Shown: piece by piece, positions 56,515-64,000 of the stretch
Layout: each line of letters starts with the position of its first letter
Position numbering within the stretch: the first letter of the stretch is position 1
Source: Pontivivens marinum
GTDB lineage: Bacteria > Pseudomonadota > Alphaproteobacteria > Rhodobacterales > Rhodobacteraceae
Assembly (NCBI RefSeq): GCF_900231835.1
Contig: NZ_OCTN01000003.1
Location: forward strand, 124,001-188,000
DNA: 64,000 nt
Direction of reading: 5' to 3'
Position numbers and translations under genes: made by a program
Notes under the pieces: model-generated
What the model saw: the letters and a program-made list of their open reading frames with translations, nothing else
Database searches by the model: none
Told to the model about the DNA's origin: nothing

Positions 56515-57864
56515 ATGACCGATACGACATTACCAAATCACACGATTGCCGATCACATCCGGCGCACTCTGACCCTTGCTTGGCCGGTGGTCATGGCGCG
56601 TATGGGCCTTGTCGGGCTGTCCACTGTGGATGTGCTGGTTCTGGGCCGTGCGGGAACCGAGGAGCTGGCGGATTACACGCTGGGCTTATCGATTTACGAC
56701 AGCTTGCTGGCGACCATGGCCGGCTTGACCATGGGCATCGGTGTTTTGACGGCGCGCAGCACAGGTGCGGGGCTGGACCGCGTTGTCGGGACCATCTGGT
56801 CGCGGGGCGTGATTTATGGCGCGCTGCTCGGGTGCCTGATGGCGGCCCTGCTGCAATTCGCGCCGCAGCTCTTTGCCCTACTCGGTCAATCGCCCGAGCG
56901 TGCGGCAAGTGCCGGATCGGTGACGCGGGTGGTGGCGCTGGCCCTGCCCTTTGTCGCGATATACCTCGCCACGGCCTCGTTCCTGGAATCGCTGCACCAC
57001 CCGATGGTGGGCATGTTTGCGGTTGCAGTGGCCAATATCAGCAATCTGGGCCTGAACGTGGTGCTGGTTTTCGGCATCGGTCCCTTCCCCGAGATGGGGG
57101 CGGAGGGCGCCGCGCTGGCCACGGTCATCAACTCCGCCCTGCTGGCATTCATGCTGTGGTACTACACCCGGTACCGCCTAAAGGAACGCACCCGCTATGG
57201 AATCGGAGAAGTGGCGGTTGAGGCCCCCTCCGCGTCCGAGCAGCGGCGCATCGGCTATGGCGCGGGCCTGTCCTATACGTTCGAGGCGGGTGCCTTCGTC
57301 ATGATGACCCTGTTCGTCGGGTGGCTGGGCACAATCGCGCTGGCCGTACAGGCGGTGGTTTTCCAATACCTTGCTGTGACATTCATGATGGCGCTTGGCG
57401 TTGCCACGGCGACTCAGGTGCGCGTGGGCAATGCATGGGGGCGTGGCGACATGCGCGGCATGGCACTGGCCGGATGGACAGGTATGGGGCTGGTAACGGT
57501 CGTCTCAGGCATGTTCGCCATCGTCTACGTGCTGTTTCCGGTGCAGGCCCTGCGTGTATTCACTACCGATCCTGTTTTGCTGGCAGCTGCGGCGCCGGTC
57601 ATGGTGTGGATGACGCTGGCCCTGATCTTTGACTGCAACCAGTCGGTGATGAGCCATGCTTGCCGTGGTCGTGGCGACACATGGGTGCCCACAGCGATGC
57701 ACTTGGTCAGCTATTGGATGGTCATGGTGCCCGCCGGATACTGGTTCGGCATCCGCATGGAGGCTGGCGTCAGCGGCATTTACCAAGGTATCGTTCTGGC
57801 CAGCGTCGTCAGCGTCACCCTGATGTCCCTGCGGTTCCGCCACCTAACGCGGCAAATCGCGTAA
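56515..57864 (+). CDS. MATE family efflux transporter
   Basis: 449 residues with about twelve hydrophobic helices in two similar halves, the MATE fold. Exports drugs or toxic cations in exchange for Na+ or H+. Visible: LAWPVVMARMGLVGLSTVDVLVLGRAGTEELA (about 19-50), the first-half signature, and GRGDTWVPTAMHLVSYWMVMVPAGYWFG near 386-413. Nothing tells NorM from DinF groups firmly. Divergent from the KAP gene; followed by a pentapeptide protein gene 15 bases later. Confidence 0.9.
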   Translation: MTDTTLPNHTIADHIRRTLTLAWPVVMARMGLVGLSTVDVLVLGRAGTEELADYTLGLSIYDSLLATMAGLTMGIGVLTARSTGAGLDRVVGTIWSRGVIYGALLGCLMAALLQFAPQLFALLGQSPERAASAGSVTRVVALALPFVAIYLATASFLESLHHPMVGMFAVAVANISNLGLNVVLVFGIGPFPEMGAEGAALATVINSALLAFMLWYYTRYRLKERTRYGIGEVAVEAPSASEQRRIGYGAGLSYTFEAGAFVMMTLFVGWLGTIALAVQAVVFQYLAVTFMMALGVATATQVRVGNAWGRGDMRGMALAGWTGMGLVTVVSGMFAIVYVLFPVQALRVFTTDPVLLAAAAPVMVWMTLALIFDCNQSVMSHACRGRGDTWVPTAMHLVSYWMVMVPAGYWFGIRMEAGVSGIYQGIVLASVVSVTLMSLRFRHLTRQIA

Positions 57865-57879
57865 CGCGAGGAGAGCGCA

Positions 57880-58281
57880 ATGCCCAGCCCCTTTGACGGT
57901 CAGCAAATGGACGGGGTTCACCTGCCCCGCGCCAGCATGAAGAACACCAATTTTGACGGTGTAAACCTGGAGGGCGCGCGGTTTTACGCCGTGATGTGCC
58001 GCGCCAGTTTCACCGACTGTAATTTGGTCGAGGCATCGTGGAACGACGTCAACATGTCCGATTGCGTGGTTCAGAATGCGAATATGGCCGCGATGCGGTT
58101 TCACGATGTAAACCTGTCGGGCGCGCAGATCAGCAATGCCAATCTGGAGGGGCTGCGCATTTCCGGCGTTAGCCTGCGCCATGCCAGCATCATCGATGCG
58201 GATATGGAGGGGATGACGATTAACGGCATTCCCGTCAGTGAGCTGCTGGCCCTGCACACGGCGGCGCAGGGCCAAGAATAG
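57880..58281 (+). CDS. Pentapeptide-repeat protein
   Basis: 133 residues with about fifteen A(D/N)LXX-type repeats (VNLEGARF, CNLVEASW, VNLSGAQI, ANLEGLRI) forming a right-handed quadrilateral beta-helix. Some such proteins mimic DNA and protect gyrase; others have no known role. Short for a Qnr. The ATG follows GAGGAGAG. Follows the MATE gene closely, so the two may form an operon. Confidence 0.85.
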   Translation: MPSPFDGQQMDGVHLPRASMKNTNFDGVNLEGARFYAVMCRASFTDCNLVEASWNDVNMSDCVVQNANMAAMRFHDVNLSGAQISNANLEGLRISGVSLRHASIIDADMEGMTINGIPVSELLALHTAAQGQE

Positions 58282-58282
58282 C

Positions 58283-59023
58283 TTAGAGCTGTTCCATAAT
58301 CTCGTCAGAGATATCGAAGTTGGCGGTGACGGTCTGAACGTCGTCATCATCCTCCAGCGCCTCGATCAGACGCATCAGTTTTTGCGCGTCCTCCAGGCCC
58401 AGCTCGGTTGTTGTCTGTGGCTTCCAGATCAGCTTGGTGCTCTCACTCTCGCCCAGCTCGGCCTCCAGCGCGGTGGAAACCGCGTTCAGGTCCGTGCCGT
58501 CGGTGTAGATGGTGTGACCCTCATCCGAGCTTTCCACGTCCTCGGCGCCTGCCTCAATCGCGGCCATCATCACGGTATCGGCATCGCCAACGGCCGAGGT
58601 GTAGACGATTTCGCCCTTACGATCGAACATGAACCCGACCGAGCCGGTCTCGCCCAAGTTTCCGCCGTTCTTGGAGAAGGTGGAACGAACATTGGACGCG
58701 GTGCGGTTTTTATTGTCGGTCATCGCCTCAACAATGATCGCCACGCCATTGGGGCCGTAACCCTCGTAGCGGATCTCGTCGTAGTTTTCAGCGTCGCCAC
58801 CGATGGCCTTTTTAATGGCGCGGTCGATGTTATCCTTGGGCATGGACTGCGATTTTGCCTCTTTGACCGCGAGGCGCAGGCGCGGGTTCTTCTCAGGATC
58901 GGGGTCGCCCATTTTGGCCGCGACTGTGATCTCCTTGGAGAATTTGGAGAACATCTTGGAGCGCACAGCGTCCTGACGACCCTTGCGATGCTGGATATTT
59001 GCCCATTTGGAATGGCCGGCCAT
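58283..59023 (-). CDS. yebC: YebC/PmpR family regulator
   Basis: 246 residues, full length. The N-terminus [20 protein letters not shown] and the patches [11 protein letters not shown] (about 76-86), [14 protein letters not shown] (about 98-111) and [10 protein letters not shown] are family hallmarks. Proteins of this family act as DNA-binding regulators or, as recently shown for some, as ribosome-associated factors relieving stalls; which applies is not visible. The start at 59023 follows GGAGG. One base past the convergent pentapeptide gene. Confidence 0.93.
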   Translation of the reverse strand: MAGHSKWANIQHRKGRQDAVRSKMFSKFSKEITVAAKMGDPDPEKNPRLRLAVKEAKSQSMPKDNIDRAIKKAIGGDAENYDEIRYEGYGPNGVAIIVEAMTDNKNRTASNVRSTFSKNGGNLGETGSVGFMFDRKGEIVYTSAVGDADTVMMAAIEAGAEDVESSDEGHTIYTDGTDLNAVSTALEAELGESESTKLIWKPQTTTELGLEDAQKLMRLIEALEDDDDVQTVTANFDISDEIMEQL

Positions 59024-59124
59024 GATGGGCCTCCGTCTTACAAGTGATGAAATGCTGCGCGCCTTATAGGTCAGGCACGCGCCTCTGTTCAAGCTAGCGC
59101 GCGTTTTTCAGGTGCCGCATCCCG

Positions 59125-60903
59125 TCACAGTGGCCACAGCACCGGAATAATTACCGCGGATACTGCCCCGATCAGCAGGTTCAGCGGCGTACCGATCCGC
59201 AGGAAATCGGTGAATTGATAGCCGCCCGGACCATAAACCAAGGTGTTGGTTTGATAGCCGATTGGCGTGGCAAAGCTGGCCGAGGCCGCAACCATCACCC
59301 CCACAACCAGCGGCCGTGGATCAACCCCCAGCACCTGCGCCAAGCCGATAGCAACCGGCGTTACGACCACAGCTACGGCGTTGTTGCTGACCAGCTCGGT
59401 CAACAGGGATGTCATCAGGATAATCGCCCAAACCATCAGCGGCGGCGGCAACATACCCAGATACGGGGCCACCGCATTGGCGATCAGATCGACGGAGCCC
59501 GCATCCTGCAAACCCTTTCCGATGATCAGCATGGAGAAGATCAGCGCCAGCAATCGACCATCGACAAAGCCCATCGCCTCATCACTATCAATCGAGCGGG
59601 TGGCCAGCACAATCGCGACCCCCAACAGCCCGAGGATATGGATCGGTGCCATGCCAAACGCGGACAGGATCACCACGCCTGCCAAAACGGCCAGCACGAT
59701 GGGGGAATGGGTGCGCCGATAGGGGCGGTCCACAGGCTCAGCCAAATTCACCAGATCAACATCGCGCGCCAGACGCTGAATATCCTCGGGATCGCCCTCC
59801 ATCAGCAGGGTGTCGCCAACGCGCACGATCACGTCGTCCATTTGGCGGCCCAGATTCTGGTTCCGCCGGTGGATCGCCAATGGATAAACACCGTATCGCC
59901 GCCGCAGGCGTAGCCCGCCCAGCGTGCGCCCGACCAGACGGCATCCGGGTGAAATCAGCGCCTCAACCGTGACCATGGCACGGCCATCGGCACTGTCCAC
60001 CATTACCACATCGGGGCTTTCCTTCAGGCCCAACAGCTCATTCACCGCGGTGCGCAAAACCACGCGATCACCGTCCAGCAGCTCCACATCGGGGAAGTTC
60101 CGCCGCAGCGACGCATCCCCCCGCAGCACGTCGATGACCCGCATGCCGTCGCGGCGGAACAGCTCGATCTCCATCACTTTGCGCCCAACCAGGCGGGAGC
60201 CGATGGGAACAGCCACCTCGGTAAAGAACTTCTGCGTTTTGCGTTCCGTCAAAAAACCGGCCATAGATTGCCGTTCTGGCAGCAGGATCGGGCCAAAAAT
60301 CCGCATGTAAACCGCCCCAACCACGACCAGAACCAGACCCAGCGGTGTAATCTCAAACAGGGTAAAGGGGGCCAATCCTGCCTCTCGGGCCACACCGTCA
60401 ACCAGCAGGTTGGTCGAGGTGCCGATCAGCGTCAGAATACCGCCCAGAATGGCCGCATAACTCAACGGGATCAGCAGCTTGGACGGGGTGACGCCCAATT
60501 GTTGTGCCAGCCCGACCACAACGGGGATCAGCATCACCACAACCGGCGTATTGTTCATAAAGGCCGACGCAGCCACGGTCAGCAGGCCCAATCCGGCGAT
60601 AACCATCACCGGCCGTTTATCCGCCTGCGATGCGATCTGTGCCGTCAACGCGGCCAGTGCCCCCGTGCGCACCATCGCCCCGCTGAGGATGAACATCGCC
60701 GCAATCGTCCATGGTGCCGGGTTCGAGATCGAGTCGAGCACCGCCTCCTGCCCGACCAGCCCTGTCACAACCATCGTGCTGGCCGCGACCATGGCCACAA
60801 CCTCAACCGGCCACCGTTCCATCAGAAACAGCGCGAACATGCCAAGCACAATTGCCAATCCGGCCACGGCCCCGGCAATTTCGAATGACATCACTTCAAT
60901 CAT
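59125..60903 (-). CDS. SLC13-type permease with two TrkA-C domains
   Basis: 592 residues. Two membrane halves of about five to six helices flank a soluble centre with two TrkA-C (RCK-C) domains (about 205-280 and 300-380; VGRKVMEIELF and LVGRTLGGLRL begin them). This is the SAC1/YbhI-like group that transports sulfate or other anions with Na+. Family motif: NNTPVVVMLIPVV (about 97-109) and its repeat NNAVAVVVTPVAIGLA near residue 506. Substrate uncertain. The ATG at 60903 follows GGGCGGAAAC; a second ATG four codons in is possible. Confidence 0.88.
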   Translation of the reverse strand: MIEVMSFEIAGAVAGLAIVLGMFALFLMERWPVEVVAMVAASTMVVTGLVGQEAVLDSISNPAPWTIAAMFILSGAMVRTGALAALTAQIASQADKRPVMVIAGLGLLTVAASAFMNNTPVVVMLIPVVVGLAQQLGVTPSKLLIPLSYAAILGGILTLIGTSTNLLVDGVAREAGLAPFTLFEITPLGLVLVVVGAVYMRIFGPILLPERQSMAGFLTERKTQKFFTEVAVPIGSRLVGRKVMEIELFRRDGMRVIDVLRGDASLRRNFPDVELLDGDRVVLRTAVNELLGLKESPDVVMVDSADGRAMVTVEALISPGCRLVGRTLGGLRLRRRYGVYPLAIHRRNQNLGRQMDDVIVRVGDTLLMEGDPEDIQRLARDVDLVNLAEPVDRPYRRTHSPIVLAVLAGVVILSAFGMAPIHILGLLGVAIVLATRSIDSDEAMGFVDGRLLALIFSMLIIGKGLQDAGSVDLIANAVAPYLGMLPPPLMVWAIILMTSLLTELVSNNAVAVVVTPVAIGLAQVLGVDPRPLVVGVMVAASASFATPIGYQTNTLVYGPGGYQFTDFLRIGTPLNLLIGAVSAVIIPVLWPL

Positions 60904-61002
60904 GGTTTCCGCCCTATCAGCACATTCGAAGCACAATGGCGCAGCGCCACGCACCACCGCAAGTGGTGATCGGCGTATATAGGGGATGTGTTCGGGCCGC
61001 GC

Positions 61003-61884
61003 CTAGTCGCGCGCGCCCCCACGGGGTTGTACCAGTGCGACGCCCACAAGCATAAGTAGCAGCGCGGCCCACACCCATGGGGAATACCGTTCTCCCAATA
61101 GCAGCATCGACCAGACAACGCCGCTGCCCGTCACCAGATACGCAACTTGCGCCGCGAAAACCGGTCCGGCCCAACCTACCAGCCAGATATAGCCGGAATA
61201 GGCCGCAACATGCAGTATCCCGCTGGCCAAAATGGCGTATTCCGGCGCATGCCAGACGGTAACCGGATTGATCCATTGATCTGTGGCCAGCATCAGCGGC
61301 GTGGCAAAGATCAAACCAACCACGGATGCGCCGAACAACACCGATAGCGGGTCCAAACCGCGTGTGCCGAATTTGGCCAGCAGGTTCCCCTCGAACGCGT
61401 AGCATAGCGGTGCAATCAGCGCGACCAGCAGCCACGGTGCGGCGCCGGGATCAGGCAGGCTGGTTTCAGGCCCCGCGATCATCGCAATAGCAACTGCGCC
61501 CAGTGCAAGGCCCACCAGCCGGATCAACCGCAACCGCTCCAACCCTAGCGCCAGCGCCACGGGCAGAGCAAACATCGGAACAACCGCGATCACAATCGAC
61601 ATGACGCCCGCAGGCAATTCCGCCGCCGCGCGATAGGAAAAGCTGTTTGGGAATATCGTTCCCAACACCGCAACCATAACAAAGATCGGCCAGCCGTGCA
61701 GCGGTGGCCACATTCCTCGACGCAGCATCAGCGCACCGAGCAGCAGCGTCGCAATCAACAATTGCCAGAAAATCAAGCCAAATGGCTGATATCCGGTGGA
61801 GACGGCGACCTTCGCTGCGGGAACAGTCATGCCCCATGTAACGCCAATGGCCAGCAAGGCCCCTAGCGCTGCGCGACGGTTCAT
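61003..61884 (-). CDS. EamA/DMT-family exporter
   Basis: 293 residues, ten predicted helices in two EamA repeats. The first begins ALLAIGVTWGMTVPAAKVAV, the second near residue 150 (WLLVALIAPLCYAFEGNLLAK). Exports an unknown metabolite, often an amino acid. The ATG overlaps the ymdB stop by four bases (ATGA). Confidence 0.88.
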   Translation of the reverse strand: MNRRAALGALLAIGVTWGMTVPAAKVAVSTGYQPFGLIFWQLLIATLLLGALMLRRGMWPPLHGWPIFVMVAVLGTIFPNSFSYRAAAELPAGVMSIVIAVVPMFALPVALALGLERLRLIRLVGLALGAVAIAMIAGPETSLPDPGAAPWLLVALIAPLCYAFEGNLLAKFGTRGLDPLSVLFGASVVGLIFATPLMLATDQWINPVTVWHAPEYAILASGILHVAAYSGYIWLVGWAGPVFAAQVAYLVTGSGVVWSMLLLGERYSPWVWAALLLMLVGVALVQPRGGARD

Positions 61885-62696
61885 TCAGGGCAGCTTTGCG
61901 CCAATCGGCCACCAACGCGGATCGCGTGACAGCTTTTCGCCTTACCCGTGCGGTCATCCGTTTCCACGAAAAAGCCGGACAGGGTTGCGGGCCCCTCAGC
62001 GGGGGTAAAGCGAGTTTTCTGCATACCGGTGATAAAGCGGCGCATCGGCTCCGCCTTTTCCATGCCGATCACGCTGTCATAATCGCCGCACATGCCTGCA
62101 TCGGACATAAACGCCGTGCCCTTAGTCAGGATTTGCGCGTCGCCGGTTGGCACATGGGTATGGGTGCCAACAACCATGCTGGCGCGTCCGTCGCACCAAT
62201 GACCCATTGCCATCTTCTCGCTCGTCGCCTCGGCGTGGAAATCAACCAGCGTGGCGTTCACCCGCGCGCCCAGCGGCACACGCTTCAGCTCTGCCTCTAC
62301 CGCGGAAAACGGGTCGGCAAAGGGACGCTTCATGAAGACCTGACCCAGCGCCTGCACCACAAGGATGGTACGGCCACGGCTGACCTCGAACACACGTGCG
62401 CCACGGCCAGGTGCGTCCTTGGCAAAATTCAGCGGGCGGATAATCCGGTCATCATTGCCGATATGGGTCAGCATGTCCTTTTGATCAAAGGCATGATCGC
62501 CCAGCGTGACGCAATCGGCGCCCGCCTCGAACAGCACATTCGCATGGGCACCGGTCAGGCCCATCCCCCCCGATGAGTTTTCGCCGTTCACAACGACAAA
62601 ATCGGTACGCAGGCGCGCGCGAAGGTCGGCGAGGCCCTCGGTAATCGCGCGACGGCCTGAACGGCCCATGACATCGCCTAGAAAGAGTATACGCAT
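61881..62696 (-). CDS. ymdB: YmdB-type metallophosphoesterase (TIGR00282)
   Basis: 271 residues. Binuclear-metal motifs: FLGDVMG (about 4-10), VVNGENSSGGMGL (about 35-47), TLGDHAFDQKD (about 65-75, GDH in place of the usual GNH), VDFHAEATSEK (about 147-157), GTHTHVPTGD (about 173-182). Family members hydrolyse 2',3'-cyclic nucleotides. Four-base overlap with the EamA gene downstream; fau lies 9 bases upstream. Confidence 0.9.
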   Translation of the reverse strand: MRILFLGDVMGRSGRRAITEGLADLRARLRTDFVVVNGENSSGGMGLTGAHANVLFEAGADCVTLGDHAFDQKDMLTHIGNDDRIIRPLNFAKDAPGRGARVFEVSRGRTILVVQALGQVFMKRPFADPFSAVEAELKRVPLGARVNATLVDFHAEATSEKMAMGHWCDGRASMVVGTHTHVPTGDAQILTKGTAFMSDAGMCGDYDSVIGMEKAEPMRRFITGMQKTRFTPAEGPATLSGFFVETDDRTGKAKSCHAIRVGGRLAQSCPE

Positions 62697-62705
62697 GCTC
62701 GGGGC

Positions 62706-63272
62706 TTATCCCGTGATTTGCTGCGGTGCAAGAGAGCCACGTTCCGTCACGATCATATCCAGCACCTCGTCCGTTGGTTCGGGCGTTAACGGCAATTGCT
62801 GCGCCGCATAGGCATAGCCGATTGCGCGCACAGGTTTGACCGCCCGCAGCCGCTGCAAGGTCCGGTCATAGAACCCACCGCCATAGCCCAGCCTATTGCC
62901 CGCCAGATCAAATGCCACCAATGGTACGATCACGGTATCAGGCTGCAATACCTCGGCATTTTCAGGGATTTTCGCCCCGAACGGCCCCGCAATCATAACG
63001 CTATCGGGGGTCCATTCGTGAAATTCCAGCGGCTGTCCCTCGGCCACGATCACCGGCACGCAAATCCGGTGCCCCTGTTGCGACAGCGTGTGCATGGCGG
63101 GCATGGGGTCTATCTCGGTCCTGATCGCCATATAGGCGGCGACAATACCGGCGGGTTGGCGCAAAACCTCGGCCAGCAGATGTGCGGTGGCATCGCCCTG
63201 CCCCGCCGCGTGGGCGACCTTACGTGCGGCAAAGGCACGTTTGCGCAATTCGGATTTGATCTCAGCATTCAT
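62706..63272 (-). CDS. fau: 5-formyltetrahydrofolate cyclo-ligase
   Basis: 188 residues. Makes 5,10-methenyl-THF from 5-formyl-THF with ATP. The family motif GYGGGFYDRTL (about 128-138) and LVAFDLAGNRLG (about 115-126) are clear; N-terminal basic helix KSELRKRAFAARK follows the start. Downstream of a 6S RNA candidate on the same strand, the same order as ssrS-ygfA in other bacteria. Confidence 0.92.
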   Translation of the reverse strand: MNAEIKSELRKRAFAARKVAHAAGQGDATAHLLAEVLRQPAGIVAAYMAIRTEIDPMPAMHTLSQQGHRICVPVIVAEGQPLEFHEWTPDSVMIAGPFGAKIPENAEVLQPDTVIVPLVAFDLAGNRLGYGGGFYDRTLQRLRAVKPVRAIGYAYAAQQLPLTPEPTDEVLDMIVTERGSLAPQQITG

Positions 63273-63317
63273 GCCCGAACGCTATCCGTGCGAAACAGTG
63301 CAGACCAGAGGAAATGA

Positions 63318-63482
63318 GGTGGCGGGCCCGTAGCAACCGGTGGGCAACTTATTCTCGGGACCTGGAAAACCAGGTGGGCACCAGGTGCGATAGGCCAGGA
63401 CCGGTCGCAGAGCCAGTTCCCTCAAGAAAAAGTAAGGCCTCGTGAATGTAGAGCCCTGTCGAGAGGAACAGCACCCGCCACC
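63318..63482 (-). ncRNA. ssrS: 6S RNA candidate upstream of the cyclo-ligase gene
   Basis: Inside a 295-base non-coding gap, a 165-base segment is closed by a perfect 9-bp stem (GGTGGCGGG at one end, CCCGCCACC at the other) and holds an inner hairpin ACCTGG-TTTT-CCAGGT plus further GC-rich helix arms. Length, a single long rod with a central open part, and position directly upstream of 5-formyl-THF cyclo-ligase fit 6S RNA, which binds sigma-70 RNA polymerase in slow growth. Read on the minus strand toward fau. Exact ends uncertain by several bases. Confidence 0.7.
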
Positions 63483-63486
63483 GCAT

Positions 63487-63514
63487 AAACTAGGATGATA
63501 TGCGCCGGATGCAA
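63487..63514 (-). promoter_or_regulatory. Candidate 6S RNA promoter
   Basis: Minus strand TTGCAT (63509-63514) and TAGTTT (63487-63492) with a 16-base spacer, immediately before the closing stem of the 6S candidate. Confidence 0.45.
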
Positions 63515-63567
63515 GGGGAATGGAGTCGAGTATTGACGCGCCGTTCCCGCTACGTTCCAATAGCGCC

Positions 63568-64000
63568 ATGACAGAACAAATGGCCCCCGGATTCGAGATT
63601 GCACGCGGCGTGTGGCGCCACCTGTCCACGCTGAACATGACCGCCCTAACCGAATATGTGCCCGCACGGGGCCTGCGTGTCGATCTGGTCGCCCTGACCG
63701 ATAAGGGCGAGGTCTGGATTATCGAGTGCAAAAGCTCGCTCGCGGATTTCAGGTCCGACACGAAATGGCAAAACTATCTGGAATGGTGCGACCGTTTCTT
63801 TTGGGCCGTGCCGAATGATTTTCCGGTGGAGGTTCTGCCCGATGAAACCGGCCTGATTCTGGCCGACAGATTCGACGCCGCCATCGTGCGCGATGCGCCA
63901 TTGGACAAGATGGCCGCCGCGCGGCGCAAGGCGATGACGCTAAAAATCGCCCGCACCGCCATGCGGCGGCAGCTTAGCTGGCTGGAACCGGATTTGGGTG
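63568..64000 (+). CDS. mmcB: MmcB-family DNA repair protein, 3' end cut off
   Basis: 144 codons of an MmcB-like PD-(D/E)XK nuclease-fold protein; the family is about 150-160 residues so only the end is missing. Motifs: LRVDLVALTDKGEVWIIECKSS (about 36-57) with Asp and the Glu-x-Lys pair of the catalytic core, KWQNYLEWCDRFFWAVP (about 66-82) and GLILADRFDAAIVRDAP. In Caulobacter MmcB acts with the ImuA-ImuB-DnaE2 mutasome pathway. Divergent from the 6S RNA gene; a TTGACG at 63533 may be its -35. Confidence 0.85.
   Translation, partial: MTEQMAPGFEIARGVWRHLSTLNMTALTEYVPARGLRVDLVALTDKGEVWIIECKSSLADFRSDTKWQNYLEWCDRFFWAVPNDFPVEVLPDETGLILADRFDAAIVRDAPLDKMAAARRKAMTLKIARTAMRRQLSWLEPDLG

Noticed and set aside
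59085-59115. Plus-strand hairpin with T-run (ACGCGC/GCGCGT then five T)
   Set aside because: Long 16-base loop and no plus-strand gene ends before it, so a terminator role is unlikely.

Overview
The window looks like chromosomal DNA of a Rhodobacterales (roseobacter-type) alphaproteobacterium. Evidence is the high GC content, dense operons with ATGA/TGATG overlaps, RpoH with the alphaproteobacterial domain arrangement, a DUF6476 gene head-to-head with an RluA-family synthase, a PccR/ScfR-type regulator with TTTGCAAA sites beside pccB, and a 6S RNA locus next to 5-formyl-THF cyclo-ligase. These are family recognitions by eye; no search was run. I see no tRNA, rRNA, CRISPR array, insertion sequence or prophage. 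Both ends cut genes: a GMC oxidoreductase on the left and an MmcB-like gene on the right.

Layout. 1-6976: GMC oxidoreductase, YtoQ, fused 5-oxoprolinase, a GNAT and a PhzF-like isomerase. 7025-19316: a TerB-J-domain protein, an OmpA-type lipoprotein, an oligoendopeptidase F, a Gfo/Idh oxidoreductase coupled to a ClC channel, a Stf0 sulfotransferase, DUF427, an M24 peptidase, an RluA-family synthase and rpoH. 19382-33162 (minus strand): one long nucleoside import and salvage operon. It runs from three tandem BMP-family binding proteins through a VOC protein, ABC ATPase, a low-GC orphan gene, two permeases, cdd, PNP, deoC, deoA, deoB and add to upp; nearly every junction overlaps.

33294-54575: a propionate/methylmalonyl-CoA region. 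prpE, pccA, pccB and methylmalonyl-CoA mutase take propionate to succinyl-CoA, and malic enzyme drains C4 acids. A PccR-type regulator has a near-perfect inverted operator of its own and related sites before pccB. Interleaved are a two-gene phosphorelay (REC-Hpt and a LuxO/NtrC-type activator), a Y-family polymerase, small lipoproteins, and a self-contained TetR-PspA-YiaA module with three copies of a 13-bp palindrome. No methylmalonyl-CoA epimerase is in the window.

54629-64000: CoxG-like protein, a lone KAP-family NTPase, a MATE exporter, a pentapeptide-repeat protein, YebC, an SLC13/TrkA-C transporter, an EamA exporter, YmdB phosphoesterase, 5-formyl-THF cyclo-ligase with a 6S RNA candidate upstream, and MmcB.

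No obviously new large system stands out. The items most worth following are the orphan GIY-YIG-like gene inside the nucleoside operon, the KAP NTPase, the TetR-PspA-YiaA switch including a 7-codon leader ORF, the phosphorelay pair coupled to prpE, and several unannotated small ORFs with good ribosome binding sites.
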